From contig NZ_SOCR01000010.1 in NCBI RefSeq assembly GCF_004364335.1, positions 124,001 to 188,000 on the forward strand: a stretch of 64,000 nt of DNA, read 5' to 3'. This document shows positions 35,123 through 43,657 of this stretch, piece by piece. The stretch comes from Pseudomonas graminis (lineage in GTDB: Bacteria > Pseudomonadota > Gammaproteobacteria > Pseudomonadales > Pseudomonadaceae). The position numbers and the translations under genes are program-made. Every line of letters begins with the position of its first letter. The first letter of the stretch is position 1. The notes under the pieces are model-generated. The model made no database searches and was not told where the DNA came from. It saw only the letters and a program-made list of their open reading frames with translations.

Positions 35123-37654
35123 ATGAATTCTTTGCCCATCAATGCCGTTCTGCCCGCTCTGCGCCAGGCCCTTGCCGACCGGGACGAGGCCGTGCTCGAA
35201 GCGCCGCCCGGCGCGGGCAAGACCACCCGTGTGCCGCTGGCGCTTTTGCACGAATCCTGGCTGGCCGGGCAGACGATCCTGATGCTTGAGCCCCGGCGTC
35301 TGGCTGCTCGCGCTGCTGCTGAAAGATTGGCAAGCGAGTTGGGGGAAGGCGTCGGCGAGACGGTGGGTTACCGGATTCGTCTGGACAGCAAAGTCGGCCC
35401 CGATACCCGCATTGAAGTGGTCACCGAAGGCATCCTCACCCGGCGCTTGCAGGAAGACCCTTCGCTGGAAGGTGTCGGGCTGCTGATTTTCGACGAATTT
35501 CATGAAAGGAGCCTCGACGCCGATCTCGCGCTGGCCCTGAGCCTCAACGGTCGCGCGCTGTTTCGAGACGACCAGCCGCTGAAGATTTTGCTGATGTCGG
35601 CGACGCTCGAAGGCGCGCGGTTGTCGAGCTTGCTCAACGACGCGCCGGTCATCAGCAGCGAAGGGCGCATGTTCCCGGTGTCGATGCAGTGGGGGCGGCC
35701 GTTTCAGCCGGGGGAGTTCATCGAGCCCCGCGTCGTGCAGACGGTCCTCGATGCGCTGGGCAATGAGTCCGGCAGCGTGCTGGTTTTCCTGCCGGGGCAG
35801 GCCGAGATCCGTCGGGTCAATCAACAGTTGATCGAGGCCGTCGGCGATCGCAGCGACGTGCTGCTTTGCCCGCTGCATGGTGAGCTCGACCTGAGCGCCC
35901 AGCGCGCGGCGATCGAACCCGCGCCCAAGGGCAAGCGTAAAGTCGTGCTGGCCACCAACATCGCCGAGACCAGCCTGACTATCGACGGCGTGCGGGTCGT
36001 CATCGATGCGGGGCTGGCGCGGGTGCCGCGTTTCGATCCCGGCAGCGGCATGACGCGCCTCGACACGCAGCGCATCTCCCGGGCCAGTGCCACCCAGCGG
36101 GCGGGTCGGGCAGGGCGGCTTGAGCCGGGCGTGTGTTATCGGTTGTGGTCCGAGGCGCAGCACGATCAATTGGCGGCCTACGGCGCGGCGGAGATTCATC
36201 AGGCCGATCTTGCCGGCCTGGCCTTGCAACTGGCGCGTTGGGGTGTCGAACCGGCGCAGCTGACGTGGCTGGACCTGCCGCCTGCCGCCGCTTATGCCCA
36301 GGCGCAGGACCTGCTGGCGCGGCTGGGCGCGCTGACGCGCAAGCCGGGCGAAGACTGGAAACTCACGCCCCACGGCCAGTCAATGGCGCAGGTGCCCGCG
36401 CACCCACGCATCGCCCATTTGCTGTTGCGCGGTCATGAACTGGGTCTGGGGCCACTGGCGTGCGACGTCGCAGCATTGCTCGGCGAGCGCGACATTTTAC
36501 GCGGCGCCGGTGCCGATCTGCACAGCCGACTGACATTACTGGCGGGCGCAGAACGCGCAGCGAAAGGCGCGCAGGGCGGCGTGCAGCGAGCGCGGCAGTT
36601 GTCCCGCCAATATCGCGGGTATCTGAGGGGCACGGCGCGCAAACCGGTCGTCGATCCTGATCACCCGCGCTGGCTCGGCGCACTGCTGGCGCTGGCCTAT
36701 CCCGATCGCGTTGCACAACAACGCCGTGCTGGCGGCGCGGAGTATCGACTCGCCAACGGCCGCGCCGCGTTGTTCGCCGAGCCAGACGCGTTGATGAAAC
36801 AGCCGTGGCTGGTGGTGGCCGATCTGGGCAGCCGCCAGGGCCAGCGCGAAGAGCGCATCTATCTGGCCGCCGAGTTCGATCCCGACCTGTTCAACACAGT
36901 GCTCGCCGAACAGGTGACGCAGTTCGATCAACTGGACTGGGACGAGCGCGAGGGCGTGTTCCGCGCCGAACGTCAGCGCAAGGCCGGGGAGCTGATCATC
37001 AGCCGCGAGCCGCTCACCGGGCTGGACGATTCAGCAAGGGGTCAGGCGCTGCTGGCGCTGGTCCGGCGCAAGGGCTTGGAGCTGCTGCCTTGGACACCGG
37101 AACTGCGCCAGTGGCAGGCGCGAGTCGGTCTGCTGCGTCAGATGGATCTGCAAAAGCTCAGCGAAAGCGAGTGGCCTGATGTGAGCAACGATGGGTTGCT
37201 GACGACGCTGGAGCACTGGCTGCTGCCGTATTTGGGCAAGGTCACGCGACTGAGCCACTTTGGCAATCTGGACCTGTCATCGATCCTCCACAACCTGCTG
37301 CCATGGCCCTTGCCCCAGCGGCTGGACGAGTTAGCGCCGCACCACCTGACCGTGCCGTCGGGTTCATCGGTGCGCCTGGATTACAGCGAATCCCCGCCCA
37401 TTCTGGCGGTGCGCCTGCAGGAACTCTTCGGCCTGGCCGACACCCCGCGCATCGCCAACGGCCGGCAGATCGTCAAGTTGCACCTCCTGTCCCCCGCCCG
37501 CCGCCCGGTGCAAGTCACCCAAGACCTCGCCAACTTCTGGCGCAGCACCTATGCCGAGGTGAAGAAGGATTTGAAGGGCCGCTACCCGAAGCACTATTGG
37601 CCGGATGATCCGTTGATTGCCGAACCGACTGCGCGGGTGAAGCCGAGGAAGTGA
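35123..37654 (+). CDS. hrpB: HrpB, ATP-dependent DExH helicase
   Basis: A large DEAH-family helicase of 843 residues, start at ATG 35123 behind GGAGG. Motif I is APPGAGKTTRVPLAL, motif II is DEFH, motif III SATLEG, and motif VI QRAGRAGRLEPG. An HA2 and a C-terminal HrpB domain follow. The family works on RNA; HrpB's own substrate is not clear. It is divergent from the lipoprotein gene. Confidence 0.95.
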   Translation: MNSLPINAVLPALRQALADRDEAVLEAPPGAGKTTRVPLALLHESWLAGQTILMLEPRRLAARAAAERLASELGEGVGETVGYRIRLDSKVGPDTRIEVVTEGILTRRLQEDPSLEGVGLLIFDEFHERSLDADLALALSLNGRALFRDDQPLKILLMSATLEGARLSSLLNDAPVISSEGRMFPVSMQWGRPFQPGEFIEPRVVQTVLDALGNESGSVLVFLPGQAEIRRVNQQLIEAVGDRSDVLLCPLHGELDLSAQRAAIEPAPKGKRKVVLATNIAETSLTIDGVRVVIDAGLARVPRFDPGSGMTRLDTQRISRASATQRAGRAGRLEPGVCYRLWSEAQHDQLAAYGAAEIHQADLAGLALQLARWGVEPAQLTWLDLPPAAAYAQAQDLLARLGALTRKPGEDWKLTPHGQSMAQVPAHPRIAHLLLRGHELGLGPLACDVAALLGERDILRGAGADLHSRLTLLAGAERAAKGAQGGVQRARQLSRQYRGYLRGTARKPVVDPDHPRWLGALLALAYPDRVAQQRRAGGAEYRLANGRAALFAEPDALMKQPWLVVADLGSRQGQREERIYLAAEFDPDLFNTVLAEQVTQFDQLDWDEREGVFRAERQRKAGELIISREPLTGLDDSARGQALLALVRRKGLELLPWTPELRQWQARVGLLRQMDLQKLSESEWPDVSNDGLLTTLEHWLLPYLGKVTRLSHFGNLDLSSILHNLLPWPLPQRLDELAPHHLTVPSGSSVRLDYSESPPILAVRLQELFGLADTPRIANGRQIVKLHLLSPARRPVQVTQDLANFWRSTYAEVKKDLKGRYPKHYWPDDPLIAEPTARVKPRK

Positions 37655-38135
37655 TTCTGGAAGTCTGCCCATATCAATACTTAATGTTTTAACGTGTTAA
37701 CAACAAAGCTCATGGTTGTTAACGGACCGATGCAAAACCTTTCGGTATTTCGTTATTAGCTTTTGAATGTGGGTTAATAGTTTTAGGCAGAAAAATGGCG
37801 TCATGCTTTTGAGCAATGATCATGTCGCCAGTTTGAAAGGCAGTTGACCGAATGCATGTTGATAGTTGGCGCCAATAAAAAAGGAGTGTTTATTTCGCCT
37901 GTCGACTGGCGAAGCGCGGTAACTCGTATATAACTAGCGAGAGCCCCAATCTGTTGGGGGCTAATAACAGGCAGCATTCGAGGCCTTGTCCGCAGGGCCC
38001 TCCGACCATTCGTTGCTGCAACGGCATACGTACCGCACATTCGTCCCTGATATTGAAGCTGATGCCGCAGCACAGATTTTTCGGGCAATTCTCGATGATC
38101 AACGCCGACAATTCTTTTAAAAAGGATGATTTTCC
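37655..38135. other. AT-rich upstream region of the curlin-like gene
   Basis: 480 bases without a gene, clearly richer in A/T than the surroundings, holding a perfect 9-base inverted repeat (37696-37723) and TTAATAGTTTTAGG-like stretches. AAAAAGGATG before 38136 can serve as ribosome site. No promoter can be fixed by eye. Confidence 0.6.
37696..37723. promoter_or_regulatory. Perfect palindrome, possible operator
   Basis: GTTAACAAC (37696-37704) and its exact inverse GTTGTTAAC (37715-37723) are separated by 10 bases, giving 19 bases between half-site centres, about two helical turns. It lies 412 bases upstream of the curlin-like gene and 41 bases after hrpB. No U tract follows, so it is more operator-like than a terminator. 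Confidence 0.4.
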
Positions 38136-39125
38136 ATGCACGCACGTAAAGCACTTCTGTCCCTCGCGGTCCTGGCTGCACTGTCTGGATCCGCCCTGGC
38201 AGACTCCAGCACCGTGAATACCACCCAGGACGGCACAAGTAATAGCCTGAACGCCGAGCAGCGAGGCGCGACCCAGTCGACGGTCAATATTAATCAGACG
38301 GGGACCCGGAACGGCGCAGGCGCCCTTCAGAGTGCGACCTACAGCACTCTGAGCATCAAGCAGGATGGTTTCTATAACTTCACTTCGGCCAAGCAGGCCG
38401 GAAACAACAACACGGCAAGCGTGACGCAAAAGGGCGGCGGTAGTTCGCTGCCTCAAGTCGCGGAGCTGGACCAGTCCGGTAGCTACAGTACCGCCACTAT
38501 CGCCCAGGATAACAACAACCGCACAAGCGCCAGCATTACTCAAGGCGGAGGGAGCTATAACGCAGCGGGTCTTTACCAGGCAAGTAACAGTACCATCGTA
38601 GGGGGCGGCATTACCCAATCGGGCAGCTACAACGTTGGCAACCTTACACAACAAAATAACAACAACACGGTGACCGGCTCTGTTATACAGGCGGGCAACG
38701 GCAACACAGGTACAGTTTCGCAGCAGCACAACTCGAATCGGGTGTCGGCCATTCTGCAGCAGAACGGCAACAGCAACACCGGCTCCATTCAGCAAACCAA
38801 CACTCAACTGGCCTCCGCCAACATGCTGCAGAGTGGTAACTTCAACACCGCCACCCTGTATCAGACCGGCGACGGGCTGAAAGGTGATGTCCAACAGCGC
38901 GGTAACAACAACTTTTCGTCGAGTACGCAGAGCGGCACCTTTAACGAAGAAACCTTGCTACAGACCGGCAACAACAACCGCGCGGTGGTTAGCCAGACCG
39001 GCCTGGGCGGCGCTGTGTCGGGCACCACTAATCTGGTCGGTGTCACTCAGACCGGCAATAACATGGTCGCCAACGTCAGCCAGACGGGCGGCGGCGGCAA
39101 CACCGCCACCATCTACCAACATTAA
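38136..39125 (+). CDS. Curlin-repeat protein, orphan amyloid subunit candidate
   Basis: A secreted protein of 329 residues. A signal peptide (HARKALLSLAVLAALSGSAL) ends at residue 22. The rest is made of about 13-15 curlin-type repeats with spaced Gln, Gly and Asn, for example SASITQGGGSYNAAGLYQ, GSVIQAGNGNTGTVSQQ and ANMLQSGNFNTATLYQTG. Curlins are secreted through CsgG and polymerise to surface amyloid fibres. None of csgC, csgD, csgE, csgF or csgG is in the window. It resembles CsgA/CsgB but is about twice as long as either. Composition (low charge, many AAC/ACC codons) and an AT-rich upstream set it apart from neighbours. Confidence 0.85.
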   Translation: MHARKALLSLAVLAALSGSALADSSTVNTTQDGTSNSLNAEQRGATQSTVNINQTGTRNGAGALQSATYSTLSIKQDGFYNFTSAKQAGNNNTASVTQKGGGSSLPQVAELDQSGSYSTATIAQDNNNRTSASITQGGGSYNAAGLYQASNSTIVGGGITQSGSYNVGNLTQQNNNNTVTGSVIQAGNGNTGTVSQQHNSNRVSAILQQNGNSNTGSIQQTNTQLASANMLQSGNFNTATLYQTGDGLKGDVQQRGNNNFSSSTQSGTFNEETLLQTGNNNRAVVSQTGLGGAVSGTTNLVGVTQTGNNMVANVSQTGGGGNTATIYQH

Positions 39126-39133
39126 GATGCCTT

Positions 39134-39163
39134 ACCCCGCCGATGTCCCGGCGGGGTTTCTTG
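39134..39163 (+). terminator. Terminator of the curlin-like gene
   Basis: ACCCCGCCG (39134-39142) pairs with CGGCGGGGT (39149-39157), followed by TTTCTT. It starts 9 bases after the stop, so the gene is transcribed alone. Confidence 0.85.
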
Positions 39164-39238
39164 GCGCGAGAGGGCCTTCCACAAGACTCAGTTTGAACGT
39201 GCCGCACGATGGAACGTGAACGTGGGTGACCTGTGTAT

Positions 39239-40333
39239 TTACTCGCCCCCCATGGGCACCTTCAACCGTGCAATCACCGGCATGTGATCAGAGATCAAAA
39301 GCGTATCCGCCTGCCTCACCCGCGCCTCGACCCGCTTCAGCTTCGGGCTGTAAAACAGAAAATCCTGCGTCCGGTCCGGGCCGCTGATGCTCGGGTCATT
39401 GGGGAAGCGGGTGTACCACGTGCGACGATCCTCACCAGTCACGTCGTCATTGCTCGGGATCATCGGGAAGCTTTCCCACAAATCCCGAAGCTCACTCTCT
39501 GCCGCAAACGGCGCGCGCTGTTGGACGGGTAGCCGCTGATATTGCCCCTGTGGCAGCAGATTGAAATCTCCGCCGGTTATCCACAGCGTGCCGTTCTGTT
39601 CGAAGGTCTGTAGCAACTGACGAACCGACGCCACTTGCCGCTTTCGCACGTCGCCGCCCGACTCGGCATCGCTCAGGTGCGTATTGGTCACCGCCAGACG
39701 TCGGCCATCGCTCAGTGGCAGGTAACTGACGAGCAGCGCAGGCTGAGGCTGAAACAGTCGGCTGATGAAATGGCCGGACGGCGAGGGCAGGTGCAGGCGC
39801 TCAGCGCTGTCCATTTGGTAGCGACTGAGTGTTGCCAGTTTGCGGCCGACGCTGCCGAAGATGTGCCGATCCGGCACGAAGTCGGACTTCCAGTCAAACG
39901 CCTCGCTGCTGCAGGGGTACAGATCGGCGACGCGCGCCTGGAGCAGGGCGAGTTGATTGCCGTAGTCGGTGTTCTTCGCGCCGTCGTCGACTTCCTGTAG
40001 CAAGACGACGTCTGGCTGCTCGTCGCGAATGACCCGCGCCACTTCATCAAGATTGTAGGCCAGGTCTTCCGGGGTCGGGCGCTCGTCAGGGCCGCTGCCG
40101 TCGGGCAGGTCGTACCAGAAGACGTAACGTTTGCCGGCCAGGTACTGAATGTTCCATGTCATCACCTTGAGCGTCTGACCCGGCGCCAATACCGGTGGCT
40201 TTCCGTCCATCGCGTTACAGGACACGGCCGCATTCTCGTGCCGGGCAGGGTGCCAGGTCATGTCATAAAGCAGTATCACGAACAGCCCGGCACCTACCGC
40301 GAGGTAAAGCAGATACCGCGTCGGACGTGGCAT
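39239..40333 (-). CDS. Endonuclease/exonuclease/phosphatase (EEP) family protein, membrane-anchored
   Basis: A protein of 364 residues with an N-terminal membrane segment (YLLYLAVGAGLFVILLY) and an EEP domain. Metal and catalytic motifs are TWNIQYLAG, VVLLQEVDDGAKN, ITGGDFNLLPQG and LISDHMPVIARL. The family includes DNases, sphingomyelinases and inositol phosphatases; the substrate cannot be read from sequence. Position on the periplasmic side is inferred from the anchor. It lies 4 bases after yciC on the same strand. Confidence 0.85.
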   Translation of the reverse strand: MPRPTRYLLYLAVGAGLFVILLYDMTWHPARHENAAVSCNAMDGKPPVLAPGQTLKVMTWNIQYLAGKRYVFWYDLPDGSGPDERPTPEDLAYNLDEVARVIRDEQPDVVLLQEVDDGAKNTDYGNQLALLQARVADLYPCSSEAFDWKSDFVPDRHIFGSVGRKLATLSRYQMDSAERLHLPSPSGHFISRLFQPQPALLVSYLPLSDGRRLAVTNTHLSDAESGGDVRKRQVASVRQLLQTFEQNGTLWITGGDFNLLPQGQYQRLPVQQRAPFAAESELRDLWESFPMIPSNDDVTGEDRRTWYTRFPNDPSISGPDRTQDFLFYSPKLKRVEARVRQADTLLISDHMPVIARLKVPMGGE

Positions 40334-40337
40334 CTTC

Positions 40338-40991
40338 TTAGACCGACCGCGCGGGTGGGTCGATGAGCATGAACAACCGGAACATCGTCACGCTGATAAG
40401 CAGCTGCAAGAAGCTGGAAACACTGTCCACGGCGATCGACAGGATTGGGCTTTGCTGGTCTGGCAGCACGTAATAACTCAGCGCCTCAAGCAGCGACAGC
40501 GGGATATAAATGCACACCACGCAGACGAATATCCGCACCGCATGGCCCTGGGTCATTCTGAAGCTTTCGCGCATCGCCTCCAGCGGCCCCATCCCGCGCA
40601 ACACCAGCAAGTATTCCGACAGCTGCAGTTTGATCATCACCCACACGCCCGGCAGGATGAACAGCGACATGCCGGCCATGATCAGCAGCATGCTCAGCGC
40701 CGTCAGCACCGCGAAGGTAGGCCACATGCGCAACGCGAGGGCCCACAGGTTGGATTTGACCGGTTCTTCGCCCCGGGTTTTGGCGTCCATAAAAAGGATC
40801 AGCGCGCCGGTGTACAGCGGGTAGAAAAGCAGACTGATCAACAGTTGCGAGACCCCGGTGCTTTGCCCGAGGCCGATGAGCTGTTTGGTCAGGGCCTCCA
40901 GCACCACCAGCGGCAGGCACAGCGTAAGAATGCTGCCGAAGTTGCGTCGGAAGAAGTAAAACGAGTCTTGCAGAAGGGTCAGCGGATTCAT
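40338..40991 (-). CDS. yciC: YciC family inner-membrane protein (UPF0259)
   Basis: A polytopic protein of 217 residues with five to six membrane segments (for example LSMLLIMAGMSLFILPGVWV). The Pseudomonas start, NPLTLLQDSFYFFRRNFGSI, is typical of YciC. No molecular role is established. The EEP protein gene follows after 4 bases, so the two probably share a transcript. Confidence 0.82.
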   Translation of the reverse strand: MNPLTLLQDSFYFFRRNFGSILTLCLPLVVLEALTKQLIGLGQSTGVSQLLISLLFYPLYTGALILFMDAKTRGEEPVKSNLWALALRMWPTFAVLTALSMLLIMAGMSLFILPGVWVMIKLQLSEYLLVLRGMGPLEAMRESFRMTQGHAVRIFVCVVCIYIPLSLLEALSYYVLPDQQSPILSIAVDSVSSFLQLLISVTMFRLFMLIDPPARSV

Positions 40992-41093
40992 GAACGGATC
41001 ACAGGGATAAGCAGGCCGACACTGTAACGTAGCGCCGCAGAACCGGCCAACCGGCGGCCGCAGAACGGCCTTCTTAACTTTTTTTACATCCTA

Positions 41094-41120
41094 TTGAAAC
41101 GCCCTTGAACAGCCCCATTA
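41094..41120 (+). promoter_or_regulatory. Candidate sigma-32 (heat-shock) promoter
   Basis: TTGAAA (41094-41099), a 13-base spacer and CCCCATTA (41113-41120) match the RpoH consensus of CTTGAAA and CCCCATNT. Transcription would start near 41127, about 54 bases before the ATG of the DUF2076 gene. Confidence 0.55.
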
Positions 41121-41180
41121 CTGGATGTGTGTGAGCAATGGCTCACAACAGAATTCCTACGGCAATCTAACGAGGTCGCC

Positions 41181-42020
41181 ATGAACAGCGAAGAACAAAC
41201 CCTGATCGACGGCTTGTTTGGCAAGCTCAAGCAAGCAGAAACCGAATCGGCCCCCCGTGATGCGCAGGCCGAAGCGCTGATCAAGGAGCACCTGACTCGC
41301 CAGCCCGCCGCGCCTTATTACATGGCGCAGTCGATTCTGGTGCAGGAAGTCGCGATCAAGCAGCTGGAGGCCCAGAGCCGTCAGCGCGACGAGCAGATTC
41401 AACAGCTACAGGCCGAACTGGAGCGCGCAAAATCAGCGGCGCCTGCCCCGTCCGGCAGTGGCGGCGGGTTTCTGTCGAGCATCTTCGGCGGCGGTTCGCG
41501 CGAGCCACAGGCTCAGCAGCCGGCTTCGTCGTTCTCCCGTCCGTCGAACCCGCAGCCTTCCTCGGGCGGCTGGCGTGAAAGTGGCACTGCTAACCCGCCG
41601 CCTTATAACGCGCCGCAGCAGAACTACGCTCAGCCACCGCAAAACTATGCTCAGCCGCAACAGGCACCGGCGGCGCCAGTCGGCAGTGGTTTCCTCGGCG
41701 GCGCATTGAAAACCGCAGCGGGCGTGGCCGGTGGCGTGATGCTGGCGGAAGGCATCAGCAGTCTGTTCCACCACAACAGCCAACCGCAGGAAGTCGTCGA
41801 GATCATCAAGGAGGAGCCGGCCCAGCCTGCCGCCGAACATGATCAGGGCGGCAGCGGCGGTTGGGGTGATGACCAGCAGCGCGTCACTGGAAACGACAGC
41901 ACCGGCAACGACAATACCGGCAATGACAGCTGGGGCAGTGATTCAAATGGCTTTGCCGATACCGATTACGGCAGCGACACCGGCGGTGGCATGTTTGACG
42001 ACGACGATTCGTTCGTCTGA
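41181..42020 (+). CDS. DUF2076 domain-containing protein
   Basis: A 279-residue protein that starts with the DUF2076 hallmark SEEQTLIDGLFGKLKQAE. A short coiled-coil stretch follows (VAIKQLEAQSRQRDEQIQQL), then GGGFLSSIFGGGS, a Pro/Gln/Asn-rich linker with ripples of NYAQPPQNYAQPQQ, a Gly-rich hydrophobic segment (GSGFLGGALKTAAGVAGGVM) and an acidic tail of GNDSTGNDNTGND and DDDDSFV. No classic signal peptide. Function is unknown. The upstream sequence has a heat-shock-like promoter. Confidence 0.85.
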   Translation: MNSEEQTLIDGLFGKLKQAETESAPRDAQAEALIKEHLTRQPAAPYYMAQSILVQEVAIKQLEAQSRQRDEQIQQLQAELERAKSAAPAPSGSGGGFLSSIFGGGSREPQAQQPASSFSRPSNPQPSSGGWRESGTANPPPYNAPQQNYAQPPQNYAQPQQAPAAPVGSGFLGGALKTAAGVAGGVMLAEGISSLFHHNSQPQEVVEIIKEEPAQPAAEHDQGGSGGWGDDQQRVTGNDSTGNDNTGNDSWGSDSNGFADTDYGSDTGGGMFDDDDSFV

Positions 42021-42045
42021 CAGCGTAGCTGCACGCTCCACGCCA

Positions 42046-42137
42046 CTGTAGGAGCGCGCTTGCCCGCGAAAACTCGTTCAGACGATAGAGATGTATCGGA
42101 TGTATCAACGTCTTCGCGGGCAAGCGCGCTCCTACAG
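42046..42137. repeat. Inverted REP pair
   Basis: TGTAGGAGCGCGCTTGCCCG (42047) and its inverse CGGGCAAGCGCGCTCCTACA (ending 42137) flank about 50 bases. It lies 26 bases past the DUF2076 stop. Confidence 0.9.
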
Positions 42138-42298
42138 GGGTATTTGAAACATCAGGACCGTGGGGTGTCAGCCGTCCGCGTCTTCGCACGGCAATCACCC
42201 CCAACACCCAATCCTTCAATCCCCTCCCCAAACTGGCATACTGAGCGCCGGTCCGGTTTTCGGGCCCTTGTCGCTTGTCAGCGCATCGAGGAATTTGG

Positions 42299-42778
42299 GT
42301 GAGAAGAATCGCGGTCTTCGCCGACGTGCAGAATCTGTATTACACAGTGCGTCAGGCTCACGGTTGTCACTTCAATTACGCGGCCCTGTGGGCTGATATC
42401 AGCCAGCGCGGACAGATCGTCGAGGCGTATGCGTATGCCATCGACCGTGGCGACAGCAAGCAGCAGCAATTCCAGCAGATCCTGCGCAACCTCGGTTTCA
42501 CCGTCAAACTCAAACCCTACATCCAGCGCAGCGACGGCTCGGCCAAAGGCGACTGGGACGTGGGCATCACCATCGACATCATGGACGTTGCGCCGAATGT
42601 CGATGAAGTCGTGCTGGCGTCAGGTGATGGCGACTTTGACCTTTTACTGGAACGCATCATCAGCAAGCATGGCGTCGAAGCGATTGCCTACGGCGTGCCG
42701 GGGTTGACCGCCAATTCACTGATCCGCGCGGCGAGTCGTTATGTGCCGATCGAGGGCGGGTTGCTGCTCAAGACCTGA
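42299..42778 (+). CDS. NYN-domain (LabA/DUF88) family protein
   Basis: A PIN-like nuclease fold of 159 residues. The acidic residues expected for metal binding are in IAVFADVQNLYYT, KGDWDVGITIDIMD and LASGDGDFDLLLERI. Such proteins are thought to process RNA; some are linked to antiviral or toxin roles but this solo form is widely conserved. The start is GTG 42299 with GAGGAA six bases before it; a TTG at 42275 is less likely. Confidence 0.88.
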   Translation: MRRIAVFADVQNLYYTVRQAHGCHFNYAALWADISQRGQIVEAYAYAIDRGDSKQQQFQQILRNLGFTVKLKPYIQRSDGSAKGDWDVGITIDIMDVAPNVDEVVLASGDGDFDLLLERIISKHGVEAIAYGVPGLTANSLIRAASRYVPIEGGLLLKT

Positions 42779-42810
42779 TGCAACGCAGGCTTTCCTGGCG
42801 CTGCAAAACG

Positions 42811-42909
42811 GTAGGAGCCGGCTTGCTGGCGAACCCGGTCCCTCAGATAAACAGTTGCCGACTGACCCACCGCGTTCGCCACCGTCGTAACCTCCGGCAG
42901 CTCCTACAG
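42811..42909. repeat. REP pair, same variant right arm as at 6505
   Basis: GTAGGAGCCGGCTTGCTGGC at the left; the right arm reads CGCGTTCGCCACCGTCGTAA then CCTCCGGCAGCTCCTACA, identical in its altered core to the copy at 6505-6542. Confidence 0.85.
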
Positions 42910-42991
42910 TTGCCCTTTGCAATACCCGAGGCGGCATCCGCGCACCGCTACTCCTTAAAATGCAAAACCAGCTACTTCTGAAGGCCACTCC

Positions 42992-43657
42992 ATGCAGGAA
43001 CGCATCGCCGTCATCGACTTCGAAACCACCGGCATTTCCCCCGGCATCCACTGCCGCGCCACGGAAATCGCCGTGGTGATCGTGGAGCAGGGCGTTATCG
43101 TCGAGCGTTATCAAAGCCTGATGAACGCCGGCGTGCGCATCCCGTCTTTCATCGAGTCCCTGACCGGCATCAGCAACAGCATGCTGCGCACCGCGCCGCC
43201 GGCTGACCGCGTCATGAACGAAGTCGCCGAGTTCGTCGGCCTGACGCCGCTGGTGGCGCACAACGCCTCGTTCGACCAAAAGTTCTGGGACTTCGAGCTG
43301 TCGCGCATCAAGCGCAATCGCGTGCAGAGCTTCGCCTGCTCCATGCTGCTGGCGCGACGCCTCCTGCCACACGCGCCGAACCACAAGCTCGGCACCCTCA
43401 CCAGCTGGGCCGGCTTGCCCCACACCGGCAAGGCTCACCGGGCCATGGCCGATGCCGAAATGGCCGCGAACCTTACGCTGCACCTGGGCCACCAACTGCG
43501 CGACACCCATGGGCTCGACGGCGTTTCCCACCAATTGCTGTGCACGCTGCAAAAAGTCCCGGCCAAGAAGATTGCCGATGCCATCAGCAAGCATCGGGGC
43601 TCTAGCCAGTCTTTGGTGCAGGTGGCTCAAACCCAATCAGCATGCCCTACCAGGTGA
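42992..43657 (+). CDS. DnaQ-like 3'-5' exonuclease (DEDDh)
   Basis: A protein of 221 residues with the exonuclease motifs: Exo I VIDFETTGISP, Exo II LVAHNASFDQKFW and Exo III AHRAMADAEMAANL. It is too short for the polymerase-III epsilon subunit (no clamp-binding tail seen), so it is more likely a repair or RNA exonuclease. The last 31 bases overlap the 3' end of the protease gene on the other strand. Confidence 0.88.
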   Translation: MQERIAVIDFETTGISPGIHCRATEIAVVIVEQGVIVERYQSLMNAGVRIPSFIESLTGISNSMLRTAPPADRVMNEVAEFVGLTPLVAHNASFDQKFWDFELSRIKRNRVQSFACSMLLARRLLPHAPNHKLGTLTSWAGLPHTGKAHRAMADAEMAANLTLHLGHQLRDTHGLDGVSHQLLCTLQKVPAKKIADAISKHRGSSQSLVQVAQTQSACPTR

